A stretch of 64,000 bases of DNA from Zonotrichia leucophrys gambelii (taxonomy: Eukaryota; Chordata; Aves; Passeriformes; Passerellidae): contig NC_088178.1 of NCBI RefSeq assembly GCF_028769735.1, positions 18,302,357 to 18,366,356 of the forward strand, written 5' to 3'. Made by a program: the position numbers and the translations under genes. A model generated the notes under the pieces. It made no database searches, was not told the origin of the DNA, and saw nothing but the letters and a program-made list of their open reading frames with translations. Shown piece after piece: positions 25,451-36,847 of this stretch (its first letter is position 1; every line of letters begins with the position of its first letter).

Positions 25451-26841
25451 AAAGGGGAGATAATTGTGAATATCTGGTTTTCTTTATACATATCTTTCTG
25501 CTCACTTCCCACCTACACAGATAAAAACTTTTTCAGGAGGCTGAATGCAATGCATTGGAAAACATTGTTGTCAAAGAAAAACCATGCAGAAATTCTAGCA
25601 AGTGAAAAAAGTGCAGCTACTGAAAGTTAACTCTCCTTCCCCTCTACTCCCAGACTCAGCAGGACTGCAGCTAATGCCTCTGTTTCCTCAATAATAGCCA
25701 TTTTCACTGTAATCAACAATGATGTCACAAAGCAGGAATTATGACTTCAAATAAAGAAATAAACTATGGGAGTATCAGGACTCTTCAAAATCAAAGTCTT
25801 TTTTTCATGCAAATGTCTTTACTTATGAAGAAGAAAACATCTTATGCAAATGAATTTGTTTCTAAAGAGATTGTTTTTCAAAGATTTCTGTGAGGAAAGA
25901 ACTTCTTTACAAATTCTACTGGACTATTACAGCTCTGTAGTAGTGGGTAGCATTGTTTCAATATCTGTTGCTGTAAATCCATAGTCCAGTCAGAAATTTG
26001 ACTTGCACAAATGATTGCTGCTGAATAAATGGTCAACACAGAGGCCCTCTCTATTTGGCTGTGAAATGTTTTTTGTTCAGAGCCTTTCATTTCAACAATT
26101 TATTATTTTCCAGAATAAACTATTCTTTCTGTTGAAATTGCTCATACATATTCTTACACTGAAGGTGATTGTGTGTGCTTGCGTGGGTATGTATATGTAA
26201 ATGTTGGCAAAATGTGTATTCACTCATTTATAAATTTATTGAAGCAGGATGAAGCAGTGCTCTCATTTGCTGTCATTCTGCAGACACTTAATTTGCACTC
26301 AAATGCCTCAAAAATGTCTTCACTTGAAATCTGCAAAGCTGGAATGAATTCAGCTTGGAAACAATGTACTAAAAGAAAAGTAAAGATCTGAGCATATAAT
26401 CATACAATGACAAAGCATCATTAGTGAGGAAATTTTAGTGTTCCCTCAAATAAGGTTTGCTGTAAGTACATATTTATAAATAGCTTGCTTTTAAATTCTG
26501 CTGTTGTTTGAGAGTGTTGCTCCTATTTAATTAAATTTAGAAATGTATTTACTGCAAACTACACAACACATTTTCACTGAGGAGATTCTTTTACCTTTCT
26601 CTGACCTAGCTGCAATAATTGTCAAGCACCTTTCCCTTGTTTGAGTAGGGCATGGGGGTCCTGAGCAGAATGTAGCACACTGGTGCTCAAGCTAAAGCAC
26701 TGGTCAATCTTTCTTTTTCCTCACAGATTATTTTAACAAACTGAAACCAAAATCCTGTCAAACAAACAACTTTCTCTCCTTCCCAGCCTCCACACTTCAT
26801 TTTAACAAGAACTGGGGCTCAAAAAATGACATCCCCTTTCA

Positions 26842-26880
26842 GCCATTGACTCCATTGATTTCTGCAAACGTTGGATAAGA
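26842..26880. repeat. possible fragment of an old interspersed repeat
   Basis: CCATTGACTCCATTG followed by TCTGCAAACGTTGGAT resembles one half of sauropsid elements with a CATTGACTTCAATG core. It is short and diverged. Confidence 0.35.
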
Positions 26881-28035
26881 CATTAAGAATGAGGAAAGAT
26901 GCAAATAGACACTGAGGTGATGTCTATAGCAGCACTGACAGTACAAAACAAGACAGCCTGCTCCCTTGCGATCCCTTCAGAAAGCTTACTGAGTGAGCAG
27001 TGTGGGAATGCTGGAGTTCTTTAGGATTCTGCAGTTGTTTTAACATTCATGTACACACAAGGCCAAAAAATGGACAGCCCTTTCTGGCAAACAGTGCAAC
27101 TGAAACCTGTCCTTTCTATCCCAAGATACCTTTTTTCCCTGGCTTGATTCATTGACTGAATTAGACAAAATAGATATTAATCCATATTTCAGTTTTTTCA
27201 AATTGAGAATTTTGCAGAAATCTGAAGTCCATAGATGAAAAGATTCAAATTTTGACCCTGATGTATGCAGACTGTATGCAGACTGCAGAGATAAATGTAT
27301 CCAAGTGAGAAATGTTAAACTGCATCACCAAAGGATCAGCTTCCCATCATTGATTCAGGATTTATTACTCTTTGATTTTACAATATTAAAAAGCACATTT
27401 TAAGAATTATAATCAAACCATATGTTCTTTAACATAGATAAAACAGCTACAGTATTTAAAATTATTAATATTGTCAGGAATAAAATGTTTATTGATGAAA
27501 AAAATAGGAACTTGTTAATGTGGTATTGAAACCTGTAATGTTGTGTTCTTTCACAGGGAACTACCATTCCCATGTATAAACTAGCCTGAAAAATAGTGCT
27601 CTACACTTAATACCAGACTGGTGTATGTTTGTCAGCATCACTGGGGACAAGAGCAAGCAGAGTGCTGACATTCTACTTCTTATCAAGTTTTGAAAACCGA
27701 CATTTTAATGGGTATGGCACTCAGCAGACCTCAAGACTTTCTTTTCATAGCTTTGAATTGCCACCCTATAATTCAGTACTATTAGCCTCCACCTCTTTCA
27801 TTTTATCATCCACAGGTGAATACATTTGTTGAAAACATGATTTCTAGATGCTTTGTGCAAGTTAAAACTGTCAAAAATACAAAAGAAGAGAGAAATATAT
27901 GACAGTTATGTAAGTGAAAGGACATTTATAAAAGTGATTTATACTTCCACTAAATAAAACGAAGTCTTACCTAAAGGGCAAATCTTGCAGTCCTTAGAAA
28001 AAGAAATGTATTAAAAATTTTGTCTAACTCCTAAA

Positions 28036-28076
28036 GCCCTGATTCAGGAAATTGATTAAGCATATGCCTAAATTTA
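28036..28076. repeat. fragment of fossil palindromic repeat family
   Basis: GCCCTGATTCAGGAA, then TTAAGCATATGCCTAAAT. This is the outer end and first arm of the family also seen at 1571, 40494 and 55831. Only one arm remains. Confidence 0.6.
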
Positions 28077-29221
28077 AACAAAATAATAGTCTTAATCTTC
28101 CTTGTTCGAATATTAAGTGACACATACCATTAAATCCTGCATTAAAAGAAAAAAAAAAGGTGGCTTTTTTCATTGTTGGTGGGACTTTGTTGCATGTTTA
28201 TTTGTAGGAAAGGTAGGTAACATGAAATCAGTGTTACCAACAATAAATAGCAGTAGATAAATGGAAAGTTGATAGCAGCAGTGTCAGACCCACTAAAAGC
28301 TCTGTCTTTTGTCGTCTGCTCATGGGTTGTTATGGGATCATTTTTACCAAAGATATGGTTTGCTGTTCATTAAAATATTATGAGAACCCTTAAGCTGGTG
28401 GCTTGTATAACAGCTATCCTCAGACCTTGAATTCGTCTCAAGCAATCAGGCACAATGAGATACACTGAAGAGGTTTAAACAAACTTTGTCATTTCAAACA
28501 TGTGAAATTTGAACATTGTCCCATTGTGCCTCTCAATATCAGTACTGAAATTTCCGAATTATCCGCTCACAGACACTAGAAAATGCATCTCCTGCCTTGA
28601 TTTCAGTCAAAATAAGAGAAAAAAGCATCAAATGGTGAGAAAGGATATGGGAAATAATCCATAAATGAGAAAGGCCTCCTGAGCAGGGGTTTGTTTGGTT
28701 GAACTTCTGGTTTTTAAGCTTACACGCCTGTTTTGTACACAGAGGTACCCATACATATTAAGCATCCATTTTCCTTTTGTTTAATAAAATACTTATTAAA
28801 GTTAACTTTGCATCGTGATCCAAGCAATGAAAATGGTTTCTATAGCTATGTTTTGCTAATGGTTAGAAAAATATCTTTTAAAAAGCATAATAAATGCTCA
28901 CAACAGGTAGCACATTACTGAAGTGTTTGCGACTTGATGCTCAACCAGTGAAGGCACAGTACAATGGGTTATTGATGGACACACATGTGGGAACCACAGG
29001 AGTGCCAAGAGAACACATTGTTATCAGCACTGAATAATATAATGCTGAATAAATTAACTGTGGTGATTGCTTAAAATGTACCTTTTTGTGTAATAGCCCT
29101 AATTATCAGCAACCCTTTACAATGAGTGGGTAATCGTTTTTAATTCCTTCAGTATCTATTGTAGTAACATTAATCATGATGAGCTCATTTGGTTTTAATG
29201 TGAATATAATATGTGATACCA

Positions 29222-29255
29222 CAGGAAGTCAGCTGAAATGCAGCAGTATATAAAG
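29222..29255 (+). promoter_or_regulatory. candidate ETS site plus TATA box
   Basis: CAGGAAGT at 29222-29229 is a good ETS-family core, and TATATAAAG at 29247-29255 is a textbook TATA box. A start site would be expected about 30 bp downstream, near 29280. No open reading frame or exon is visible downstream, so this may be an enhancer-like element, an unannotated RNA promoter, or coincidence. Confidence 0.25.
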
Positions 29256-29616
29256 CCCACTTACTGCACAGGGTTATCTCAAATTGCCTTCAAACACAAT
29301 GCATGCTGGCTGGTATATGCAGCCCAGGGTGCTGCTCAGTTCATCTCATTTGGACACATCAACCCAACAAAGTGCCAGTCAAGCCCAAGCTGAAACATGG
29401 GGCTTCCTGAAACTCCTTTTTTTCAGTGGCTAAGGTGAAATGTGGGGGGAAACAGCAAGCCAGGGCAGCTGGGGCTCCATAAACCAAGTCAGCCCGGTTT
29501 GCACACAGCCTGTGCACCTCTGCCTCTGTTTGCAGCTGTAATGCCTCGAGACAAAACTCCTCACTGGCAGCTGAACTAAGTCAGCAGTTTCTGGGTGAGC
29601 CTTTTCTGACTGCTGA

Positions 29617-29664
29617 TGCACTGGATACCCACGGATACACAAAATGCTGTGGATACCCAGTGCA
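29617..29664. repeat. imperfect inverted repeat with internal GGATAC copies
   Basis: TGCACTGG at 29617-29624 and CCAGTGCA at 29657-29664 are perfect complements. Between and overlapping them GGATAC followed by CC or AC occurs three times (29623, 29633, 29651). The structure mixes direct and inverted repeats. Confidence 0.8.
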
Positions 29665-29883
29665 CATAACAGTAATAGCCAGCATATCTGTGAGGAAATT
29701 GCAACTTCATAAATGGAATTTCTTATTTGTAGTTGGTTTGATACAGTTTCTATAAATTCTTTAGTTCTCTGGATTAATAGAAACTGTTAATGAATGATTA
29801 ATTGTTTTACCTGTTATCCCTTGTAAGTGGTGCCTGGATTTACAAGTGTATTTAAAGTATCAGAATTTATGCTTTTCCATGGA

Positions 29884-29923
29884 ATTAAAAATAATACAAG
29901 CAAAAAAAAAAAAAAAAAAAAAA
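29884..29923 (+). repeat. ATTAAA signal followed by a 22-nt poly(A) run
   Basis: ATTAAA, a common variant polyadenylation signal, is at 29884-29889. An uninterrupted run of 22 A begins 13 bases later at 29902. This order is what the 3' end of a processed retrocopy leaves behind. CR1 does not make poly(A) tails. I could not recognise a parent transcript upstream or a target-site duplication, so a simple A-tract is equally possible. Confidence 0.5.
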
Positions 29924-32900
29924 GGTAGTGTCAAATGTTAAAGTACTTGTTTTCCCCATGGTACATATTTTTCTGTGTCACAATTGACTTCTGATTTTTT
30001 ATTATCTGGGACTGGGGAAGAAGTAGTCATTCATTGTTGACCTGAGCTAGTCGTATTGTACACTGGGGAAGATTCAAATTTCCATTCGTACTCTTAAGGT
30101 ATTACATACTCATATCTTATGGCTCTTGGAGACATAAAGTTCCCATCACAATTTATCTGTGCATAAGCATGCAAACAGGCACAAATATAGACCTTGTGTG
30201 ATTATCGAAGGAGTTTGATATGATTATTTCTATGCATGGATTAAAAATAAGCTTGCATGAGCATTCAAGAAATTCAACTCAATTTTAGTCAGTCCTAAGA
30301 GAACAGAAATTTAAAGCTTCATTTATGAAAGTCATAAGTTAGACTCTGCAAAATTTTCTAAAGTCACAGTGCTGGCTCAGATTTTTCTGAACTGTGACAG
30401 TGTAAACCGCTGACATCTTTTTTTCTTTTAATTGTTTATTTTTCAAGCTGTTTCTGGTGAGTGGGCATCAAACCTGCAGTGCTGTGAAAATTTATTCTAA
30501 GAGAGGATGTGGTTCCTTATAGGTTTAGAAGCTCTATAAAAATCTATACAGCCATACTATTTACCCATTAATAAATGGCTTGTGTTAGCAGTAATGAATT
30601 TAAAGGTTTCTGCAACAGCTTTTTCATCATTAGACTATTATGCAAAGTTTCCAAGTACCTTGACACAAAAATTCAGGAAGTAATTATCTGTCTAAGCTTC
30701 CTTATCTTTTCTATTTTATCTTTTAAAGAAGTTAGAACTGGATTAACTTCATATTATACCTTGTAGAAAGCTGAAAACTTTATTGATGTTAGAAATGAAA
30801 CTATCAAGGAGAAAGTAGCTGTTTAAGGACTTTGCTTTTCTCTTTGCTTCTAGTTGTGAGAGTGCAAGAAAGTTCATGCTCTTTTAGTGCCTTTCTAAGG
30901 AACCGTGTTATGTCAAGGTATGCAGCACTGCCGTAATGGAATTTCAAAAGGACAGTGGAGCACTCTGTGTTTGCTTAGATCTGCCAGATATTCAGGATTG
31001 ACCTGGAGGGTACAAGAACAGGGCATGTGTCTGTTTTAGACTGCTACTCAGACCATTTAAAGTCCAAACCAGCTTGTGAATAACACATATATGATGGACT
31101 CTCTATAAACTGTGAGAAAATTTCAGGCAGACTATTTGATTACAATAAAATATGCACTTATAATTTTATAATTATTTTTAAATGGAGTGCTGAAGTCGAC
31201 CTTTTTCATATAGATCAGCCCTTAAACTTCTCATATAGTCAAGCATCTTTTTGCTAACAGTATTATGAAACAAGAAGGTGTTGTTAAAAATGAGCATTTT
31301 TCCACATAACTTTGAAAATAATGCTATTAAAACACAGTATATCATTGTATCTTTCAAAATAAAGTATACATTCAATTAAATTGGTAAGGTCTTTCTATCA
31401 AATTTTCAAAAGTGCCACAAAGTCACCCTTGAATTAATTTTCCTCCTAGAAAATATAGAGACATTTAGGTAAAACCATTACTGCTATCCCCACATCCTGG
31501 CACAGTAACACTGGTAAAAAAATGAGCACTGTCAGAGAACCAAAGTATAGAAGGGAAGTATAACCCATGCAATCATTTTAGCCCTAGATAAAGTAACTTT
31601 TTTTTTTTATTATGGAAAAATGTAGTGCTACATCAGGTTGTAAAATGCAAAATCTTGCTGAAAATAGAGTCTGGGAATAGGAAAAAATATTAGGGGTGGC
31701 ATATTTTTATCAGCCATGATGTCTTCTCCAGGCTGTAAGAAGGAAAAAAACACCTATTCAGTGTTAACCATAATATCAGGCCTCTATTTTTTACGGAATT
31801 CAAAAATAATTGTCACCTTAGGGCTGCATACAGCAGGATGAATTATATGTGGGTAGCTATGAACTTTGTTTTTTTGGGCGACTTACAGCTTGTACAGCTT
31901 GTTGCCTAAAAGGAAGCTTATGGTCAAACAATTCACATTAGATATTCCTGCTTTTAAGCTCAGTAAAAGATATCTTTAAAAAGATTTTTAAGAAAACTGG
32001 TGCAACTGCCACCCCTGGTAAATGAACCATGCTAGCATTCAATTATTTGAATTAGAACTCCTGCTTAACTTCATGCACATTAAAAGCTAACCTTTTTCTT
32101 TTTCCAATTTTTGTCACCAGCTGTAATCAAATCAGGACTGCAGCTTTCAATTATGCTTGTCCAAGATTGGAGCTCTTGAGTCTTTTGTGAAGACTTACTG
32201 CTGAGTGCAAAATGTGAGATAAGTTGCAAATGTTTAGACATGATGACAACTCAGAGGTCTGATTGATTACTAAAAAAGAGTAAATAGAAGGTGTTATTAA
32301 AGGGGCTTTTTTGGATGGCAGCCCAAAGGACCTTTTAAGAATGTTTTGAGCCATTTCTTAGCAAAGAAATTAACAAGATTCTTTCAGTACTTGAAGTAGA
32401 GATGGAAAAGCCTATTTAAACAAGCCAGTTAATGTTTCATGTTTTTTCTTATTCGTGATTTATACTGAAATGGCCAAGTTTAGCTCCACTGTAACTGACA
32501 GCAGCATGAGTACCACAAAGTTCTTCACTCCAAATAAAAATAAGATTCACAGAGGTTAAGAGGGACCAAACACTGTTTTATCCTTTGATTATGCCTAGTT
32601 TCAAAAAAGTTTCATTATTATTTCTCTGTATTTGGATGACATTTTATTCACTTTTCAAGAAATCTAAACTGCTTGATGAAAAGCAATTTACAATTGGTAT
32701 CTCAATGAAATGCCCATCAAATTTTAATTTACACTTAAATGACCAGGAACAAGTCCTCAATTTCTGATCTTTTTCTCATTGAAATCAATGATAAAATTGC
32801 TGAGGACATAAAAACACCAGAATCATCTATTAATAATTTCTGAGTTTTCCATCTTTAAAAGAGAAGCCAGCAGAGCTGTAAGAATTTAAGATCAGATGAT

Positions 32901-35900
32901 GATGATGATCCGAGGGACAACTACGACTTTGGTGCTACAGAAAATCTTTGTAAGGTACAGTAAAGATGCACAGGGTGCCCTTAACCATCAAAGCAGCAGA
33001 TCAGGGTAATTTCATGTCTGAGGGGAAAAGGCAGCAACAAGAAACCATCAGAAATTAATGTCAGGTAGGCGCCTGATAAAATCACTCTAGTAGAAGTTCA
33101 TCAGTCTAGGAATAATTAGTCTTACATTCAGATCTGGTGCAGAAAAAAACCCAAACCAAACAATCAAAAATCAAAAACGTGTTGAGAAAGTTAAACATGT
33201 CTTCTTTGTAAAACTGCCATGAACCACAGAATATGTTTTTAGCACCTATGGTTCTTACAACAGGTACTGATCTTCTCCCTCCTAAGCTAAAATAGTTGGA
33301 TTTTCACAGCTGCAGCTCAAACCACGTCTCTGCAGCCACAGGTAAATAATTATATTTTCATCATCTAGCATCTGAGTCATTAAACACAGATTTTCAAAAA
33401 TTGTGCATCTGCTTGTAACTTCACTAGAATGGATCACCTCTTACTTTGCTAATTTTTTTTTAATGATTCCAGTGGTTATGTTCCTATTCTATCGGACAAA
33501 ATCTGCTTTTTTTTGATTTTCAGGTTCATGCTTAGCTCCACATCAGGCAGGCCTTGGGCAGACACCTTCAACGACCAGCAATGGGGTTTTATTGTCTTTT
33601 CACTGGGAAATGCAGTTCTAGGCATGGAGCTGTCTTTGTTTTCACTCTGGCTCACCACTGTGTTTGTCCCTAAGGTACAAACCAGGATTGAAATGACTGG
33701 CTGTTAGACTGGAGTCTTCTTTCTCCTGTTGGCCAGTAATATAAACATTTCAGAAAACAAAAAATAAAAGGGAAAAAAGACCATAGTTTTTTCATGCTGC
33801 TGCTCATGGTTAGATTAGTTGAATCTGTGTAAAGAAGGGTAGCATTTCCATATTATATAAGGATGGTAAACGCGTTTTTAAAACATTGATCATATGCAGA
33901 AGCAAGAGAAGGGTGGGATTTGGGAGTCAAAAAGTTGTTTATAGAAAGGGGGAAAAGAAAGAACACTTGTTAGCTGAAATCATTCTTGAACCTCACAACA
34001 AAATTGTTATTTTTTCTTTCAATTTCTCAAAGTATTTTCAGCGGTATCTATTTTTTAACAAAGAAATTACAGTACAAAGCAGGGTTGAAAAGCACTCCTT
34101 ATAAATGGAAAACTGAACTCTTTTGTTATTTCTTACACTCATGAATATTTTATTTGACAGAAATAAACTATTCAATTTAACACAGGAATTCTGTTTTCTA
34201 GTCAATATCATAGTCAGTAAAAAAAAGTCACCTGGCTAGAAAATGTTTGACTAAAATTCAGTTGCTGTCTTGAAGGAAACACAGCCCATAACTATGATGA
34301 AAATTAGATTTCCTTTCACCCTTCTGTCTGTTATCAACGCCTTGTCTCTTATAAGCAAAACCTATTTTTTTATTTTTCCATTACCTCATATCATAGTGAA
34401 GTCTGAGGTCAGTACTGAGACTCCTAAATGTTATTGTAACATAAACCATAAGAAGTAACACAAGATGATTTTTTTCTCGTTTTGATAGACATGAGTTGCA
34501 TGGTCATGAAGAGAGACGTTATTAAGCATTCAGTTTACAAAATTTTATGAGGGTCCATGCCTAAACCAATATAAAATGGGCAATCTCTTTCTCTCTGTAC
34601 TGTTTTTCTATAACAGTAGAAATGAAATTATCTTCCAAACTATGATTTGAACAATGGACTGTAGGGAACTGTTGGCAATTTATAAATCAACAGAATGTTG
34701 TTGGGTACTTAAATGTTGTCACTTCAATGTTATTTTCCTAAATGTACATTTACATTTACATAGCATTGGTGGTGGATTTCTTTTCTTTGGATTTTTGTAT
34801 CTTTGGGCTTTAGGTTTGTTTAAATGTGTCTTTTTAAGTTAACAGTGAAGTTTATGGATCTCAGAGAAATAATTTTGAATGGGAAAATCCTCACTCTCTG
34901 TTCTTGTGAGCAGAGTAAAGGAAATTTAAACTGCCTGAAGAGGACACCTGAAGCTCTTTCATAGCATGGATTAACCCTAACTGCAATGGCTGGAGCTAAC
35001 ACCTTGTAGTAAAAAACATGCTAGTGTCACAAAAGAGGTCTCAAAAGTTATCAAACAACTCTCCAATTGGTAAATAAGGTGAATAAGAAACAAAAGCTCA
35101 GGTAAATAAGAAACAAAAATTTCTGAATTTTTTTGCTAGTACATTAAAGTATATTTTTGAAAAAACTTCAAAAGAAAACAAATCAGACAGAACCTAAAGA
35201 CAAGTGATCTGAAATACTATGCAAATATCCGAAGCATATTTAGGTCATGATACTTATTTTTTAGGTATTTTTTCAGATTTCAAGAATATCTGGAACTCAC
35301 TTTGTGAGTTAAAATGGAGTCATAGTCTGATAACTTTGTTAAAGAATTGACATCCACTTATCTTTTTATAAATCTACAGTATAAAATACACTCATCTTAA
35401 AATTTTAGACATACCTGACACTGACAGCATCCACTATATAAACTCCACAATTACTTATTTTTCTCATCATTGAATTTATTATCTGACTATCATACATGAC
35501 TTCACATGTAGCTGAAATATACTTGAAAGAGTAACCAATTTATTGTCACTTTCATTTGGGTACAGAAGAATAATTTCTGTAATTTCTTTGGGGAATGGTT
35601 TCTTTTTAAAAAAAAGTGTATTGAGGCACAATGAATGTCAAATGCTTCAAAAAGTAAAAGACAGTGTTTAGTGAGAAACTTTCAGCCTTTCAGTTTCCAA
35701 GTGCAGCAGTCAAAGGGAGACTTTTCTTCCACACTCTATCATTACCCCTTCAGCCCCTCTGACATTTTGACATATCATCATTTCCATGATCTCAAGCATG
35801 TATACATTGATTTTTCAATCATTCTCTATTAAACCCAACAAAAGAAATTTAATGATCCAATTGAATCAATCCAGGGGAAATAACTGCTAGTTTCAGTGCT

Positions 35901-36369
35901 ATCAAAAGATTCACGCTATTCTTAAAGTTTTCTTTTTTGTTGTTTTCTCAAGTGAAATAAGCAAAATGCTCCTTGTTCACTCCGAAATGGGAAATTGTAT
36001 TTGAGATAGGGGGTCTTGCAGTGAAATCATCTGTAGCCATACTGGCAAAGGATCCCTGCCAGGACCAGAAAGGAGAGCACTGCTGAGAGACAAGTGTTAC
36101 CTCCTGAAAGGGCATTTGGGATTTCCTCATGTCTGCTCATCTCTGCTAAGATCCAATGCAGCTCCTTTGATGAGGGCAAGCAAAGGATGGAGGCAAGAAC
36201 AGGTTCACCTTCCTTTGAAGTTACTTCAACACAAAGGACAAAGTTCTCCACACATTTGAGAAGCTTGGGTGATCTTTGCACTAGGGAAAACACCAATAAG
36301 ATGGTTCTGGAGCACTACCACAGGAAAAGTAGCTTTGTAACACAGATGTCTGCTAATGACATTTCATAC
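29924..36369. other. AT-rich noncoding stretch, no gene seen
   Basis: No frame exceeds about 75 codons except at 36027-36369, which leads into the CR1. Small features are an 11-T run near 31607, a (GAT)5 run near 32894-32910, a 16-bp TCATTG/CAATGA near-palindrome at 32776-32791, and a direct repeat of a GAATAAGAAACAAAA-like word near 35080-35120. No transposon I can name. Confidence 0.7.
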
Positions 36370-36847
36370 AAACACCTACTGCTAGACCAGGCTGCTCAGA
36401 ATCTCACCCAGCCTGGCCTTGAGCACTTCCAGGGATGGTGCATCCGCAGGTTCTCTGGGCAACCTGTTCCAGTGTCTCACCAACCTCACAGTAAAGAATT
36501 TCTGACATCTAATCTAAACCTTCGGCTATTTAAAGCCATTTCTCCTCATCCTGTAACTCTAGGCCCTTGTAAAAAGTTCCTCTCTAGGTCTCTTATAGGC
36601 TTCCTTCAGGGGTGGAAGCGCATAACTGGGTTATCCCAAAGCCTTCTCCTCTCCAGGCTGAACAATCTCAATTCCCTCAGCCTTTCCTCATAGGAGAGGT
36701 GCTCCATCCCTCTAATACTCCTGATGGCCTCCTCTGGACATGCCCCAAGGGTCCTTGTCCTTCCTGTGCTGGGGACCCCAGAGCTGGGCACAGCACTCAA
36801 GGTGGAGTTTCACAAGGGTGGAGCAGAGGCCCAGATTCTCCCTCTGG
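36370..36847 (-). mobile_element. CR1 LINE fragment, minus strand, truncated at both ends
   Basis: The plus strand shows inverted CR1 words in the expected order: CTAGACCAGGCTGCTCAGAA, CAGCCTGGCCTTGAGCACTT, GGGCAACCTGTTCCAGTG, AGTAAAGAATTTCT, CTTCTCCTCTCCAGGCTGAA, AGGAGAGGTGCTCCATCCCT and GGGGACCCCAGAGCTGGGCA. It covers the end of ORF2 and the start of the 3' UTR. Unusually, the terminal block with GGTTGGAAGGGACC and the CATAGAAT octamers is missing at the low-coordinate end, although CR1 copies normally keep their 3' end because reverse transcription starts there. A later deletion is the likely cause. The 199-codon plus frame at 36094-36693 runs antisense into this copy and is not a gene. 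Confidence 0.93.
36606..36800 (-). pseudogene. CR1 ORF2 C-terminal remnant
   Basis: This 64-codon stretch of the minus strand keeps the CR1 pol C-terminal region, with residues IRGMEHLSYEERLRELRLF followed by SLERRRL, which is typical of avian CR1. The conserved reverse transcriptase motifs lie upstream in the family and are absent here. The frame is lost just after RRL and reaches a stop at 36606, where the family normally reads on; a small indel explains this. It is a dead fragment. Confidence 0.88.

Larger units (their letters stand above)
25448..29883. other. AT-rich noncoding stretch, no gene seen
   Basis: No recognisable gene. Fragments of the fossil palindromic family lie at 26842-26880 (weak) and 28036-28076 (clear). 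TGTATGCAGAC is duplicated in tandem near 27262-27286. 29040-29290 looks like conserved or regulatory noncoding DNA. A moderately GC-rich segment at 29430-29665 includes a 70-codon minus frame with no recognised domain. Confidence 0.65.

Noticed and set aside
25409..25630. open frame beginning with a Tyr-Ile repeat
   Set aside because: The repeat is the translation of the (TG)n(TA)n microsatellite.
36094..36693. 199-codon plus-strand open frame
   Set aside because: Its C-terminal half is the antisense translation of the minus-strand CR1 at 36370-36847, and the N-terminal part has no recognisable protein.
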